Position numbers and translations under genes: made by a program. From assembly GCF_009758255.1 (NCBI RefSeq), contig NZ_WSEN01000004.1:62001-126000 (forward strand): a DNA stretch of 64,000 bases, read 5' to 3'. Positions 1 through 11,880 of this stretch are shown here, one piece after another. Numbering within the stretch: position 1 is the stretch's first letter; every line of letters begins with the position of its first letter. The notes beneath the pieces are model-generated. The model had not been told where the DNA came from and made no database searches. It saw nothing but the letters and a program-made list of their open reading frames with translations. The stretch comes from Microbacterium sp. MAH-37 (GTDB taxonomy: Bacteria; Actinomycetota; Actinomycetes; Actinomycetales; Microbacteriaceae).

Positions 1-389
1 GTGACGCTGAGGAAGTCGCGGCTGAAGTCCGGAGGGATGACGATCGCGGCGTAGCTGTCGCCGCTGCGCACGGCGTCCATCGCCTCGTCCTCGTCGAGGA
101 ACTCCCAGCCGAGCTGGTGATCCTTCTTCAACTCTGTGACGAGTTCGCCGCCCACGTCGATCGGGCCGGTCAGGTCGGAGGTCGCGCCCTCGTCCTGGTT
201 GACGATCGCGACGGAGACGTTCTGCGTGTTCGAGTACGGATCCCAGAACGCGACGATGTTGAACCACGCGTACAGCGACGGCGTCACGATGACACCGACG
301 ATGATGATCCACGCCTTGCTGACGCGGGCGAGACGACCGACGTCGCGGCGGAAGACGGTCCAGGCGTTCGGAGTGCCGACCGAGCTCAT
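1..389 (-). CDS. YhgE/Pip-type membrane protein, N-terminal part (runs off the window)
   Basis: Only the first 129 codons are inside the window; the C-terminus lies beyond base 1. The translation starts MSSVGTPNAWTVFRRDVGRL, followed by one hydrophobic segment (about residues 23-45, ending near TPSLYAWFNI) and then an outside-facing region with VAIVNQDEGA. The TPSLYAWFNI and V-N-D-E-G-A signatures are characteristic of the YhgE/Pip (phage infection protein) family, large membrane proteins related to ABC-2 type permeases. The start ATG overlaps the stop of the TetR gene by an ATGA, so the two are co-transcribed. By analogy this is a TetR-controlled exporter-like protein. Substrate unknown. The family call is good; the function is not known. 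Confidence 0.85.
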   Translation of the reverse strand, partial: MSSVGTPNAWTVFRRDVGRLARVSKAWIIIVGVIVTPSLYAWFNIVAFWDPYSNTQNVSVAIVNQDEGATSDLTGPIDVGGELVTELKKDHQLGWEFLDEDEAMDAVRSGDSYAAIVIPPDFSRDFLSV

Positions 390-1003
390 TCAGCGACCTC
401 CGCGATGTCGGGATGTGCTGCCAGCAGACTATCCGCCTCGCGCCAGGAAAGGCCGGCGATGCTCAGCACTGTGCGGACCGCCACATCCGCGGCGCCCGCG
501 CTCGCGGCATCCGTCCTCGCCACGACCGTGCGGGCCATCTCCTCGATCAGCCGCGCGACGGTGGGCGCCGCGAGATCGGTGCGGAAGCTGCCGTCCTCCT
601 GGCCGCGGCGCACGAGTGCGGCGACCGCGCGGCGCAGCGGTGCGAGCGCTTCGGCCGTGTGCTCGACGTGCGCTTCGTCGAGGGCGAGCACGGCGGCGAA
701 CTGCACGTGCGCGGCTTCCTGCCAGAGACGCGTCGCCAGCCGCGCGAGCGCGAGGCGCGAGTCGGTGTCGGTGATCGACTCGGCGATGGCATTGAAGCGC
801 TGCGCTCCGGTGACGATCAGCTCGCGGATCAGGGCGTCGCGGTCGTCGAAGTGACCGTACAGCGTGCGGCGGGAGAGACCGGCTGCACGGGCGATCACGT
901 CGACCGACGCGTGCGGGTCGGTCGCGAGCGCCGTGCGGGCCGCGTCGAGGATGCCGGCGCGGTTCGCACGGGCATCGCTGCGGGGCACACGGGCGGTGGT
1001 CAT
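386..1003 (-). CDS. TetR/AcrR family transcriptional regulator
   Basis: 205 residues from the chosen ATG. The N-terminal helix-turn-helix is clear (DVIARAAGLSRRTLYGHFDD, about residues 33-52), followed by an all-helical ligand domain. A TTG 12 codons upstream is also in frame, but the ATG at 1003 lies 7 nt after a good -10 box (TACACT) with a TTGCAC -35 box 17 bp further up, which fits a leaderless message starting at that ATG. The gene overlaps the following YhgE/Pip gene (ATGA). The palindrome at 1023-1038 covers the spacer and touches the -35 box, so it probably represses itself and its neighbour. Ligand unknown. Confidence 0.9.
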   Translation of the reverse strand: MTTARVPRSDARANRAGILDAARTALATDPHASVDVIARAAGLSRRTLYGHFDDRDALIRELIVTGAQRFNAIAESITDTDSRLALARLATRLWQEAAHVQFAAVLALDEAHVEHTAEALAPLRRAVAALVRRGQEDGSFRTDLAAPTVARLIEEMARTVVARTDAASAGAADVAVRTVLSIAGLSWREADSLLAAHPDIAEVAE

Positions 1004-1010
1004 GTGTTCC

Positions 1011-1039
1011 AGTGTACAAACCTGCACAATGTTGTGCAA
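1011..1039 (-). promoter_or_regulatory. TetR promoter with overlapping operator palindrome
   Basis: On the minus strand a -35 TTGCAC (1034-1039) and a -10 TACACT (1011-1016) are separated by exactly 17 bp. Inside lies TGCACAA-tg-TTGTGCA (1023-1038), a palindrome with perfect 7-bp arms that overlaps the -35 box. It is the natural operator for the TetR protein encoded just downstream. The ATG follows the -10 box by 7 nt, implying a leaderless mRNA. Confidence 0.7.
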
Positions 1040-1126
1040 GTTAATCCTCCTTCGAATCGCTCAACTGGTCCCTCTCGGGCCTCAGATGGGGTCAATTGCG
1101 CGATTCGAATCGAAGGGGGGGAACGA

Positions 1127-1165
1127 CGAAGGGCGGATGCCGCAGTCCGCAGCATCCGCCCTTCG
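1127..1165 (-). terminator. Hairpin downstream of argG
   Basis: Perfect 14-bp stem CGAAGGGCGGATGC (1127-1140) / GCATCCGCCCTTCG (1152-1165) with an 11-nt loop, 12 bases beyond the argG stop. There is no clear U-tract, as is common in high-GC actinobacteria. A second inverted repeat (TTCGAATCGC 1051-1060 with GCGATTCGAA 1100-1109) lies between it and the tetR promoter; its role is unclear. Confidence 0.65.
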
Positions 1166-1177
1166 TGAGACTTCGTA

Positions 1178-4601
<3,424 letters not shown>

Positions 4602-4744
4602 GGCGTCTCCAGTCATCCATCGGGGCGGTCCCCCCTTATCCCATGTCCATCCTGGCCGCCACGCGCAGGGCGCGCCAGCGGACTGGCCTGTGAAAAGGGC
4701 CCGGGCTACCCTGGTTCCTTTGCCACGGAACTCTGGAGATCGCA

Positions 4745-5284
4745 ATGCGCCGCACCACCGGCATGCTGTTCGTCACCGCATTTCTCGCGCTGGGCCTGTC
4801 GGCCTGCGCGCCGCAGGCGGAGGATGCCGCGAAGCCGCCGGTTCCGTCGGCGACGCAGACGACGGATGCCGGCGAGACGGATGCCGCCACGCCGGTCGAG
4901 CGCGCCGACGCGCTGTGCGAGGCGGGGCCCGCCGATGACGACGGCGCCTGCATCGTGACCGGCCAGAACGTGACCGGCGACCTGTCCTTCGAGGGCTACG
5001 AGATCGTGAAGCTCATCGACAGCGCCTTCGACGGCGGCGTCACCGCCGGCGGCCTGCGCGAGATCGTCGTGACCGGCTCGAAGGTGGGCGGGGATCTGTC
5101 GATCACCCGCACCCAGGGCGTGGTCGTGAAGCTCACGGAAGTCGGCGGCACGCTCGACATCTCGGACGCCCAGCACGCCACCCTCGTGAAGAACACGGTC
5201 GGCGGCGACCTGAACTGCGACGGCGTGCGCGCGGACGGCGACAGTAACCAGGTGACCGGCACGACGTCCTGCACGCTGCGCTGA
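4745..5284 (+). CDS. Small lipoprotein with beta-helix-like repeats
   Basis: 179 residues. Lipoprotein signal peptide with lipobox LSAC (Cys at about residue 22), then an A/P/T-rich linker to about residue 60. The mature domain (about 65-179) is built of short repeats of the form GDLSF, GGVTAG, GGDLSIT, GGTLDIS, GGDLNCD, roughly every 20 residues, as in a small right-handed beta-helix of bactofilin or polymer-forming type. Two cysteines near the C-terminus may form a disulfide. Good RBS (GGAG) before the ATG. Function unknown; anchored on the outer face of the cytoplasmic membrane. Confidence 0.8.
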   Translation: MRRTTGMLFVTAFLALGLSACAPQAEDAAKPPVPSATQTTDAGETDAATPVERADALCEAGPADDDGACIVTGQNVTGDLSFEGYEIVKLIDSAFDGGVTAGGLREIVVTGSKVGGDLSITRTQGVVVKLTEVGGTLDISDAQHATLVKNTVGGDLNCDGVRADGDSNQVTGTTSCTLR

Positions 5285-5482
5285 CGCGCGCCGCTCCTGA
5301 CGCACCCGCCGGACCGCCCGTGCGGGAAGGAGGTTTTCGTCGGTGCGGAGCGGCACGGGGCGGCGTTACCCTCCTTCCACACGCCGGAGGTCGCGGCGAA
5401 GGCCGGCCGTGACGCGCACCAGCAGGGCGCAAGGAGCAAAGTGTCGTTCCGACGGCGCCGGGAGCTGCACTAACCTCCTTGC

Positions 5483-6187
5483 ATGGGTGGTGCTTTCCTG
5501 TGGGGCGCCGTCGCCGCGGCGCCGCTCTTCGTCGGCGCGTGGCTCGCGACGCTGCGACGCTGGCCGCCGCGTCTGCTCGGCATCGTGCTGGGGTTCGGCG
5601 CCGGCGCGCTGATCTCGTCGATCTCGTTCGAGCTGGTGCAGGAAGGGCTGGGTCTCGGTGGCCCGGTACCTCTCGTCGCCGGTCTCGCCGTCGGCGCGCT
5701 GACCTATTACGTCGCCGATCGCATCGTCGACGCGAGGGCCGCGGCGGCGAAAGGCCCGTCCGGCATGCCGCTCGCGATCGGCGCTCTGCTCGACGGCATC
5801 CCTGAACAGCTCGTGCTCGGCATCGGCCTCGCCTCTGGCGACGGCGTCAGCTTGGCGCTCGTGGTCGCGATCCTGGTCTCCAACCTGCCGGAGTCGATCG
5901 GCTCGGCGTCCGACCTGCTGGAAACCGGCATGAAGAAGTCGCGGATGCTGCTGCTGTGGACGGCCGTGGCCGTCGTCTGCATGCTCTCGACCGTCGCCGG
6001 CTTCGCGATCACGGATGCCGTGGGCCCGGCCTTCCAGGCCGCCGTCGACGGGTTCGCCGCCGGCGCGCTGCTGGTGATGCTGGTCGACTCGATGGTGCCC
6101 GAGGCGCAGTCCAAGGCCAAGGAGTCGACCGGCCTGTTCACGGTGCTCGGCTTCACCGTGGCAGCGGGGCTGTCGTTCCTGGGCTGA
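5483..6187 (+). CDS. ZIP-family-like metal transporter
   Basis: 234 residues with about seven or eight hydrophobic helices. LDGIPEQLVLGIGL and SNLPESIGSASDL correspond to the two transmembrane signatures of ZIP (ZupT-like) zinc/iron permeases, whose usual motif is HNxPEG. Here the first position is Asp-Gly in one helix and Ser-Asn in the other, so the metal-binding histidines are missing. It could be a ZIP-fold protein for another ion or a divergent transporter. The ATG has no Shine-Dalgarno, but TAACCT lies 6 nt upstream (5471-5476), consistent with leaderless translation. Convergent with the next gene. Confidence 0.7.
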   Translation: MGGAFLWGAVAAAPLFVGAWLATLRRWPPRLLGIVLGFGAGALISSISFELVQEGLGLGGPVPLVAGLAVGALTYYVADRIVDARAAAAKGPSGMPLAIGALLDGIPEQLVLGIGLASGDGVSLALVVAILVSNLPESIGSASDLLETGMKKSRMLLLWTAVAVVCMLSTVAGFAITDAVGPAFQAAVDGFAAGALLVMLVDSMVPEAQSKAKESTGLFTVLGFTVAAGLSFLG

Positions 6188-6213
6188 TCAGGCCTGTCTT
6201 CTCGACACATCGC

Positions 6214-8856
6214 TCAGTGCCGCCTGCGGCGCGCGATGAGCAGCACGACCCCGGCAGCGGCCGCGACGCCGAGCAGGATGGCCAGCACCTTGCCGCGCTT
6301 CGGTTCGACAGCGGCATCCGCCGCCTGATCCGGCGCCCCGTCCAGCCGCACGGTGCCGGTCGCGCCGTTCACGGTCAGCACGTCTCCGGTGGAGATGCGC
6401 TTGGTTGCGCTGCCGGTGCCGAGCACCGCGGGAATGCCGTACTCGCGCGCCACGATCGAGCCGTGGCTGAGCACGCCGCCGATGTCGGTGACCACGCCCG
6501 AGGCCAGCGCGAACAGCGGTGTGTACGCCGGGGTCGTGATGGATGCGACGAGCACTTCGCCGGGCTGGAAGCTCGCGAAATCCGCCGTGCCGCCGAGCAC
6601 ACGCGCCGGGGCCGTCACCTGGCCGCCCGACCCGCCGGTACCGTGCAGCACGGGCCCCGTCTCATCGCTCTCCCTCGCCGGCATGAAGCGCTCCATCGAC
6701 GTCATCCACCCGCCCTTCGGCAGATACTGCGGCGGTGTCGCGAGCCGGCGGCCGCGCCAGGTGCGGTGTCGCTCGTCGACGTCGGCGCGGTGATCGGGCA
6801 GCGCAGCGCCGCTGTCCAGCGCAGCGGCGTCGGCATCCGCCTCTGCCGCAGTGATCCAGAACACATCCTCGACGGATTCCAGCGCGCCGGATGCCGCGAG
6901 CCGAGCGCCGAGCTCGCGCAGCAGCCGGCGCTGGACCGGCCAGGCGAGCCCCATCGCCGCGAGGGCGTCCTCCCGAACCGGAGCCCACAGCTGGGCGGAT
7001 CGGAGTCGGCGCTCGGCAAGCTCACGGCGTACCGGATCCAGTCGCGCGATGAGTTCACGCGTGATGCGCTCGCGCCGTGCCGCGGATGCTCGCTGCCGCT
7101 CGCCCGGGTCTGCGGCGTTACCCGCGATCGTGTGCTTGAGTGTCTCGAACACCGGCTCGGGATCATCCGCGGGCACCGGGTTGATGAAGTCGAGGTTGTA
7201 GACGGTGTGACCGTACTCGGCGAGGTACGCGTCGAGGCGCTTCTGGAACTCTTCGGGCAGGTCGTCACCGGCATCAAGGCTCTCCGCCAGACCCGGCTGT
7301 GTCCGGCACCACTCGGCCAGCTCGTGCAGCGCACGCTCCGAGCGCATCGGCGCCGAATCGAACCCGAGCAGGAAGTCGGATGCCTGCGGGTCGCCCGCGC
7401 GGCGCATCGTGGAGTCGTACAGCTTCGTCCACAGCACCTCGCTCATGCCGGCCAGCGGCATCACCATCTGCACGATGCTGTAGTACGCACACGCCGCACC
7501 GAGCAGCTCCCGAACGCCGGCGATCAGGTCGGCGGCCGACAGCTGCGAGGCATCCTCGTCCGCGTGGCGGGCCACGACGGCGCGATAGGCAGGCAACGCC
7601 TCGTCGTGCCACTTGTCCATCGCATAGCCCTTGCGCAGGAGGAAGCGCATCAGCGGCGGCGTGGCCTTGAGCATGGCGATGAAGGTCGACTGCGGATAGT
7701 CGTAATAGGCGTAGCCGTTGATCGTCGGGAACGCCATGTCCAGCGTCGACAGGTCCGGCGCGACACCGCTGAGCATCGACCGCAGGCCGAACGGCACGGC
7801 GTCGCTCACCAGGCCGGCGAACAGCGGCGTCAGCGGGTCGGGCATCTGCTCGACGATGCTGGCGCGGAAGTACAGGCTGCCCTTGCGCGGCAGTGGCCAG
7901 TCGGTCGGCACCTCACCGGTGGGTTCGGGCAGAGCGGTGATCGGCCGTGCCTGCACGATCTGGAACTCGCCGTCGGCGAGCGCCCACTCGACGTCCTGCG
8001 GAGCGCCGAAGTGGGACTGGATGCCGGCGCCGATCGCCGCGAGCGCGCGGGCCTGGGCGTCGGTGAGCGTGGCGGCGTCTGCCTGCGATGAAGGGACCTC
8101 GGACTGCTCCGAGCCGCCGTCCACTCTCACCGTCATGACCGCCTTCGTCGCGATGCGGCGGTCGACGGCGTCGTCGTGCACGGTGTACTCATCGGGCTCG
8201 ACCAGGCCGCCGACGACCGATTCGCCGAGCCCCCAGGACGCGGTGATGACCGTCTCGTCCCTGCGGCCGTTGCCGGGATTCGCCGTGAACATCACACCGG
8301 CCACCTCAGCAGGGATCAGCCGCTGGACGACGACGGCGATGCTGAGGCCGGCGGCCGCCTCATGTCCCACCTGCGATCGGTAGGCGATGGCACGGGCGTT
8401 CCACAGCGACGCCCAGCAGCGGCGCACGGCATGCACGACTGCGGCGGTGCCATCGATGTTGAGATACGTGTCCTGCTGGCCGGCGAAGCTGGCGCCGGGC
8501 AGATCCTCGGCGGTCGCGGACGAGCGCACGGCGACCGGTCCCTCGTCGAGTGCGGCGTACGCGGCGGCGATCTGCTCGACGAGGTCGGAGGGCAGGTCGG
8601 AGGCGGCGAAGAGCGCCGCCGCCTCCTGGGCGGCATCCGCATCGGCACCTGCCGCGAGCTTCTCGAGCGCGGCATCCATGCCCGCCGCCGAGACGAATGC
8701 GTCGTACGCGGCCGTCGTGACGACGAACCCGTCCGGAACCGGGAACCCGGCGCGCAGCAGCTCCCCCAGATTCGCCCCCTTGCCGCCGGCGAGCTGCACA
8801 TCGGTGCTGCGGAGATCGGAGAGCGGACGGACCAGCGAAGCGTTCTGCTCAGTCAT
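6214..8856 (-). CDS. Rifampin phosphotransferase-like / PEP-utilising enzyme with C-terminal membrane anchor
   Basis: 880 residues. An N-terminal ATP-grasp domain (about 1-320; GGKGANLGELLRAGFPVPDGF and SSATAEDLPGASFAGQQDT) as in PEP synthase; a long helical middle (about 330-730); and a swivelling phosphohistidine domain near the C-terminus with DIGGVLSHGSIVAREYGIPA, catalytic His798. The His domain is last and there is no PEP-binding TIM barrel, so the order matches rifampin phosphotransferase (Rph), not PEP synthase. Unusually, a transmembrane helix (about 853-875) followed by RRRRH ends the protein. Leaderless-type start: TAAACT at 8864-8869, 7 nt before ATG. Substrate inferred by family only; it may be another small molecule. 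Confidence 0.8.
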   Translation of the reverse strand: MTEQNASLVRPLSDLRSTDVQLAGGKGANLGELLRAGFPVPDGFVVTTAAYDAFVSAAGMDAALEKLAAGADADAAQEAAALFAASDLPSDLVEQIAAAYAALDEGPVAVRSSATAEDLPGASFAGQQDTYLNIDGTAAVVHAVRRCWASLWNARAIAYRSQVGHEAAAGLSIAVVVQRLIPAEVAGVMFTANPGNGRRDETVITASWGLGESVVGGLVEPDEYTVHDDAVDRRIATKAVMTVRVDGGSEQSEVPSSQADAATLTDAQARALAAIGAGIQSHFGAPQDVEWALADGEFQIVQARPITALPEPTGEVPTDWPLPRKGSLYFRASIVEQMPDPLTPLFAGLVSDAVPFGLRSMLSGVAPDLSTLDMAFPTINGYAYYDYPQSTFIAMLKATPPLMRFLLRKGYAMDKWHDEALPAYRAVVARHADEDASQLSAADLIAGVRELLGAACAYYSIVQMVMPLAGMSEVLWTKLYDSTMRRAGDPQASDFLLGFDSAPMRSERALHELAEWCRTQPGLAESLDAGDDLPEEFQKRLDAYLAEYGHTVYNLDFINPVPADDPEPVFETLKHTIAGNAADPGERQRASAARRERITRELIARLDPVRRELAERRLRSAQLWAPVREDALAAMGLAWPVQRRLLRELGARLAASGALESVEDVFWITAAEADADAAALDSGAALPDHRADVDERHRTWRGRRLATPPQYLPKGGWMTSMERFMPARESDETGPVLHGTGGSGGQVTAPARVLGGTADFASFQPGEVLVASITTPAYTPLFALASGVVTDIGGVLSHGSIVAREYGIPAVLGTGSATKRISTGDVLTVNGATGTVRLDGAPDQAADAAVEPKRGKVLAILLGVAAAAGVVLLIARRRRH

Positions 8857-8915
8857 TCTCGCGAGTTTAGGAGCGCGCGGCGGCTGAGGAAACACCTCAC
8901 CGCGCGTCACGCGAA

Positions 8916-10004
8916 TCAGAACCCGGGGTACTCCCCGATGCGCTTCTCGAACTCGGCGCGGTCCTTCTCGCTGAGCACCTTGCGGGCGATGATCGTCAGC
9001 TGCACGCCCTCGACAGGCTCGCCGGTGGCCTGGTGCTTCGCCTCGCGGTCGGCCTGGGCCGCGCCGGTCGGGTCCTTGGACGGATCGAACGCGTCGACGT
9101 AGAGCATGAGCGGGTCGGGGTAGGCGTCGCTGTACCACTCCCAGGTGTGCTGCTCCTCGACATCGGCCGAGCCGTACAGCTTCGCCACCATGTCGTTCGA
9201 GATGCCCGACTCGGACGAGTTCAGCGGGTACAGCGCGTACATGTCGCGCTCGGCGAGCACCTCGTCGATCACCGACGCGATCTCGCGCTTGCGGTCGTTG
9301 TCGCGCACCGGCTCGACCGTCGTCCACTGCTCGGAGGTGTACTGCTGCAGCAGCGATTCGCCGCCGTAGCCGTTGCGCTCGGGCCTAGTGGTCGGCGTGC
9401 CGGACTGCTTCCAGGTGTAGCCGAACTCGTCGGTGAGCCGTGCGCGGATCTCCGCCATCAGCTCTTCGCCGTTCGCCTGCACGTCCTCGAGCGAGGACTG
9501 GCTCAGCACCTCGGAGTTCGAGGTGCCCTTCACCCCCGGGTACGCCTCCTCGTGCTTCTGCGCCTCGCTCTTCACGCCGTCGTAGGATCCGGTGGCGGAT
9601 GCCATGACGGCTCCCACCGCACCGACCGTGGCCACATTGAACAGCAGCGCGATCGCGAGGGCGATCGCGCCCAGCATCCGGCCCCTGGCGGTCAGCAGCG
9701 CGGCGATGATCACGCCGACGACGACCAGCTGCAGCACCACGACGGTCACCGAGTACACCGGGTCGGCCCCGCCGCCGGTCATCGCGCCGAGCAGGATCAG
9801 GGTGAACAGGATCGAGGCGACCAGCGCCACCCAGCCCAGCGCGTTCGCCTTCGTCTTCGGAACGTCGATCTGCACGGTCTCCGTCGCCGCGGGTGCCGCG
9901 GGGGCGGGCGCCATGCGCCGGGCGCCGTGATAGCCGCCGGGCGGCGGCACCGGCGGCGCGCCCTGATCATCGCCGAGATAGCGGGAGCGCTGCTCGTCTA
10001 CCAT
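8916..10004 (-). CDS. Membrane protein at the end of the MoxR/VWA operon
   Basis: 362 residues. Proline-rich N-terminus (about 1-45), then four hydrophobic segments (about 55-150; GWVALVASILFTLILLGAM and so on) like the DUF4190/DUF4064 small-membrane type, followed by a soluble outer domain of about 200 residues rich in charged residues. The start ATG overlaps the preceding gene's stop by 7 bp. I do not recognise the soluble domain. It is the last gene of the Bat-type operon and could be an effector or substrate of that complex; that is inference. Confidence 0.7.
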   Translation of the reverse strand: MVDEQRSRYLGDDQGAPPVPPPGGYHGARRMAPAPAAPAATETVQIDVPKTKANALGWVALVASILFTLILLGAMTGGGADPVYSVTVVVLQLVVVGVIIAALLTARGRMLGAIALAIALLFNVATVGAVGAVMASATGSYDGVKSEAQKHEEAYPGVKGTSNSEVLSQSSLEDVQANGEELMAEIRARLTDEFGYTWKQSGTPTTRPERNGYGGESLLQQYTSEQWTTVEPVRDNDRKREIASVIDEVLAERDMYALYPLNSSESGISNDMVAKLYGSADVEEQHTWEWYSDAYPDPLMLYVDAFDPSKDPTGAAQADREAKHQATGEPVEGVQLTIIARKVLSEKDRAEFEKRIGEYPGF

Positions 10005-10762
10005 GGCTTGTCCGTCCCCGAGCCTGCGCCCTCGTCGCCATCCGATCCGCCGCCGAGCTGATCCTCGCGATCCTGCTGGCCCTGACCGAGCTTGCCCTCG
10101 ATGTCGTCGAGCTTGCCCTGATCGGGCTGCTGCTCGGTCTGCTCGTCGCCGCCCTGGCCCTGATCGGGCTGCTGCTGGCCCTGCTGCTGCTTCTGCTGCA
10201 GGCGGTCCTTCAGGTCGTCGAGCGTGTCGCCCATGTCGCGGCTCGGGTCGGACGACTGCTGCTGCGCCTGCTCGCTGTCGCACTCCTTCGGGGTGTCCAC
10301 GGTGATCTCGAGCGCCTCGCCGTACAGCTCCGCGGCCTTCGCCGCGTCGCCGCCGGCCTGTTCGGCATCGCCCATCCGCTCCACCACGATCGCGAGGTTG
10401 ATCCGCACGTCGCACTCCTCGAGGCCGTTCGCGAGCTCCAGCGCGTCCTCGAGCTCGCTGCGCGCCTCCGGCAGCCGATCGGCGCCGGCGAGAGCGGTGC
10501 CGGCGTTGAACGGCGCCTTGTACGGCTCGAACACGTTCCACCACGACTGGCCGTGCGCGGCGGACTCGGAGCCGGCGTAGTCGCCGGTCACGTAGGCGCT
10601 GATCGACTGGTGCGCGAACGCGTACATGCTGAGCAGCTTCGCCACCAGCACGAGCCCGGCGAGCACCAGCGGCACGCTGCAGATCGCGATCCAGCGACGG
10701 ATGCGGCGTCGCCGCCGGTTCGCGGCGAGAAGAGCGGATGCCGGGTCGAGTTGCGTCGTCAT
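9998..10762 (-). CDS. TPR-like membrane protein of the Bat-type operon (BatC-like)
   Basis: 254 residues. One transmembrane helix near the N-terminus (about 26-46), a tetratricopeptide-like helical region (about 80-155; GTALAGADRLPEARSELEDA, GDAAKAAELYGEALEI), and a C-terminal tail (about 165-254) of low complexity rich in Gln, Asp and Gly (QQKQQQGQQQPDQGQ). TPR proteins with acidic/Gln tails are the usual BatB/BatC partner of VWA proteins in MoxR-Bat operons. It starts inside the stop of the VWA gene (ATGA overlap), so it is translationally coupled. Confidence 0.78.
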   Translation of the reverse strand: MTTQLDPASALLAANRRRRRIRRWIAICSVPLVLAGLVLVAKLLSMYAFAHQSISAYVTGDYAGSESAAHGQSWWNVFEPYKAPFNAGTALAGADRLPEARSELEDALELANGLEECDVRINLAIVVERMGDAEQAGGDAAKAAELYGEALEITVDTPKECDSEQAQQQSSDPSRDMGDTLDDLKDRLQQKQQQGQQQPDQGQGGDEQTEQQPDQGKLDDIEGKLGQGQQDREDQLGGGSDGDEGAGSGTDKPW

Positions 10763-11880
10763 CGGCCACCCCCTTCATCGCGCCGCGGGTCCTTCGTCTC
10801 GTCGCTGCGCTCCTCGCTCAGGATCCGCGACCCGGGTCCTGAGCGAGCGAAGCGAGACGAAGGGCGTCCTTCGTCTCGTCGCTGCGCTCCTCGCTCAGGA
10901 GCCGATGAGGGCACAGCGAGCCCCCGCATCCGGGTGACGAGCATGGTCGCGCGGGCGAGTTCGACACCCAGCAGCAGCACGATGATCAGCGCGAACACCC
11001 AGTACAGCTCGACGACGTCGCCGACCTCCCCGGACTCGGCGTAGTCGGTCGTCGTCTTCGGCGCCTCGGGCAGGGTGATCTCGGCATCCGCGGTGCGGTG
11101 CTCGTACTCGACGCCGAGCTGATCGGCGATCTTCCCGAGGTTCTCCTCGTCGATCACCGAGTGCGCCTCCTGGCCCTGGTACTCGATGTACTCCGAGCCG
11201 GTCGCGCCGCGACCGGTCGTGATCCTCATCGGCCCGCCGTCGACGGTGCCGTAGCCGAGCACGGCGCCGGCGTCGACGTACTTCTGCGCCGTGCCGAACG
11301 ACTCCGGCTCGTTCTGCGAGGTCTGCTCGCCGTCGCCCAGGTAGAACACCATCCGGGCGCGATCCGGCGCTGCCTTCGCGGCCGACTGCAGGGTCTTCGC
11401 GAGCAGCTCGTTCGCGACGCCGATCGAGCTGCCGCGCGACTGCGCGGTGACCTCGGGGCGCAGCACGTCGAGCGAGGAGATCAGCGCCGTGGCATCCGTC
11501 GTGAGCGGCAGGCGGAGCTGCGCGGTCGCGTCGAACGTGATCAGCGCGAAGCGCGCGCCGGGGTACTCGTCGACGATCTTCTGCACGTCGGCGCGCACGC
11601 CGTCTAGGCGCGGCTTGCCGCCGGCCCAATCCTCGGCGACGATGCTCGCCGTGGTGTCCACGGCGATCACGACGTCGGTGTCGGTGGCGAGCGTCTGCGA
11701 GCTGCCGCCCGGGATTCCGGGACGCAGCAGCATCGCGAAGGCGGCGAGCAGCATCAGCATGCGCAGCGCCCAGATCCAGCGCGGGCCACGCACCTTGACG
11801 AGCGCCCAGACGATCGCCGCGGCGACCGGTGCGCACAGCAGCACCAGCAGCAATGGATTGAGCACGGGCTGGAGGATCAC
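10759..11880 (-). CDS. VWA-domain membrane protein (BatA/B-like) with repeat-derived C-terminus
   Basis: 373 residues starting at a GTG that overlaps the preceding stop (GTGA). Two N-terminal transmembrane helices, a von Willebrand A domain with MIDAS-type motif AVDTTAS (the usual DxSxS is here D-T-T-A-S), and a third helix near residue 300 (YWVFALIIVLLLGVEL). The last 45 or so residues (PERGAQRRDEGRPSS...) are encoded by the REP-like palindromic element at 10791-10902, so the original C-terminus was extended by a repeat. Probably works with the neighbouring MoxR ATPase on envelope assembly or stress, as other Bat proteins do. Confidence 0.85.
   Translation of the reverse strand: MILQPVLNPLLLVLLCAPVAAAIVWALVKVRGPRWIWALRMLMLLAAFAMLLRPGIPGGSSQTLATDTDVVIAVDTTASIVAEDWAGGKPRLDGVRADVQKIVDEYPGARFALITFDATAQLRLPLTTDATALISSLDVLRPEVTAQSRGSSIGVANELLAKTLQSAAKAAPDRARMVFYLGDGEQTSQNEPESFGTAQKYVDAGAVLGYGTVDGGPMRITTGRGATGSEYIEYQGQEAHSVIDEENLGKIADQLGVEYEHRTADAEITLPEAPKTTTDYAESGEVGDVVELYWVFALIIVLLLGVELARATMLVTRMRGLAVPSSAPERGAQRRDEGRPSSRFARSGPGSRILSEERSDETKDPRRDEGGGR
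10791..10902. repeat. REP-like palindromic element, copy 1 (inside the VWA gene)
   Basis: A palindrome with arms CCTTCGTCTCG...CTCGCTCAGGA and TCCTGAGCGAG...CGAGACGAAGG (10791-10863), followed by a second half-unit with the same sequence (10868-10902). Related copies are at 13542-13632 and 60594-60670. Here it is fully translated as part of the VWA protein. Confidence 0.85.

Noticed and set aside
1045..1109. tRNA-like TTCGAATC sequence
   Set aside because: The words are parts of an inverted repeat; no acceptor or anticodon stem can be drawn around them.
6214..8856. PEP synthase (ppsA)
   Set aside because: The phosphohistidine domain is at the C-terminus and the PEP/pyruvate TIM barrel is missing, so rifampin-phosphotransferase-like is the better call.
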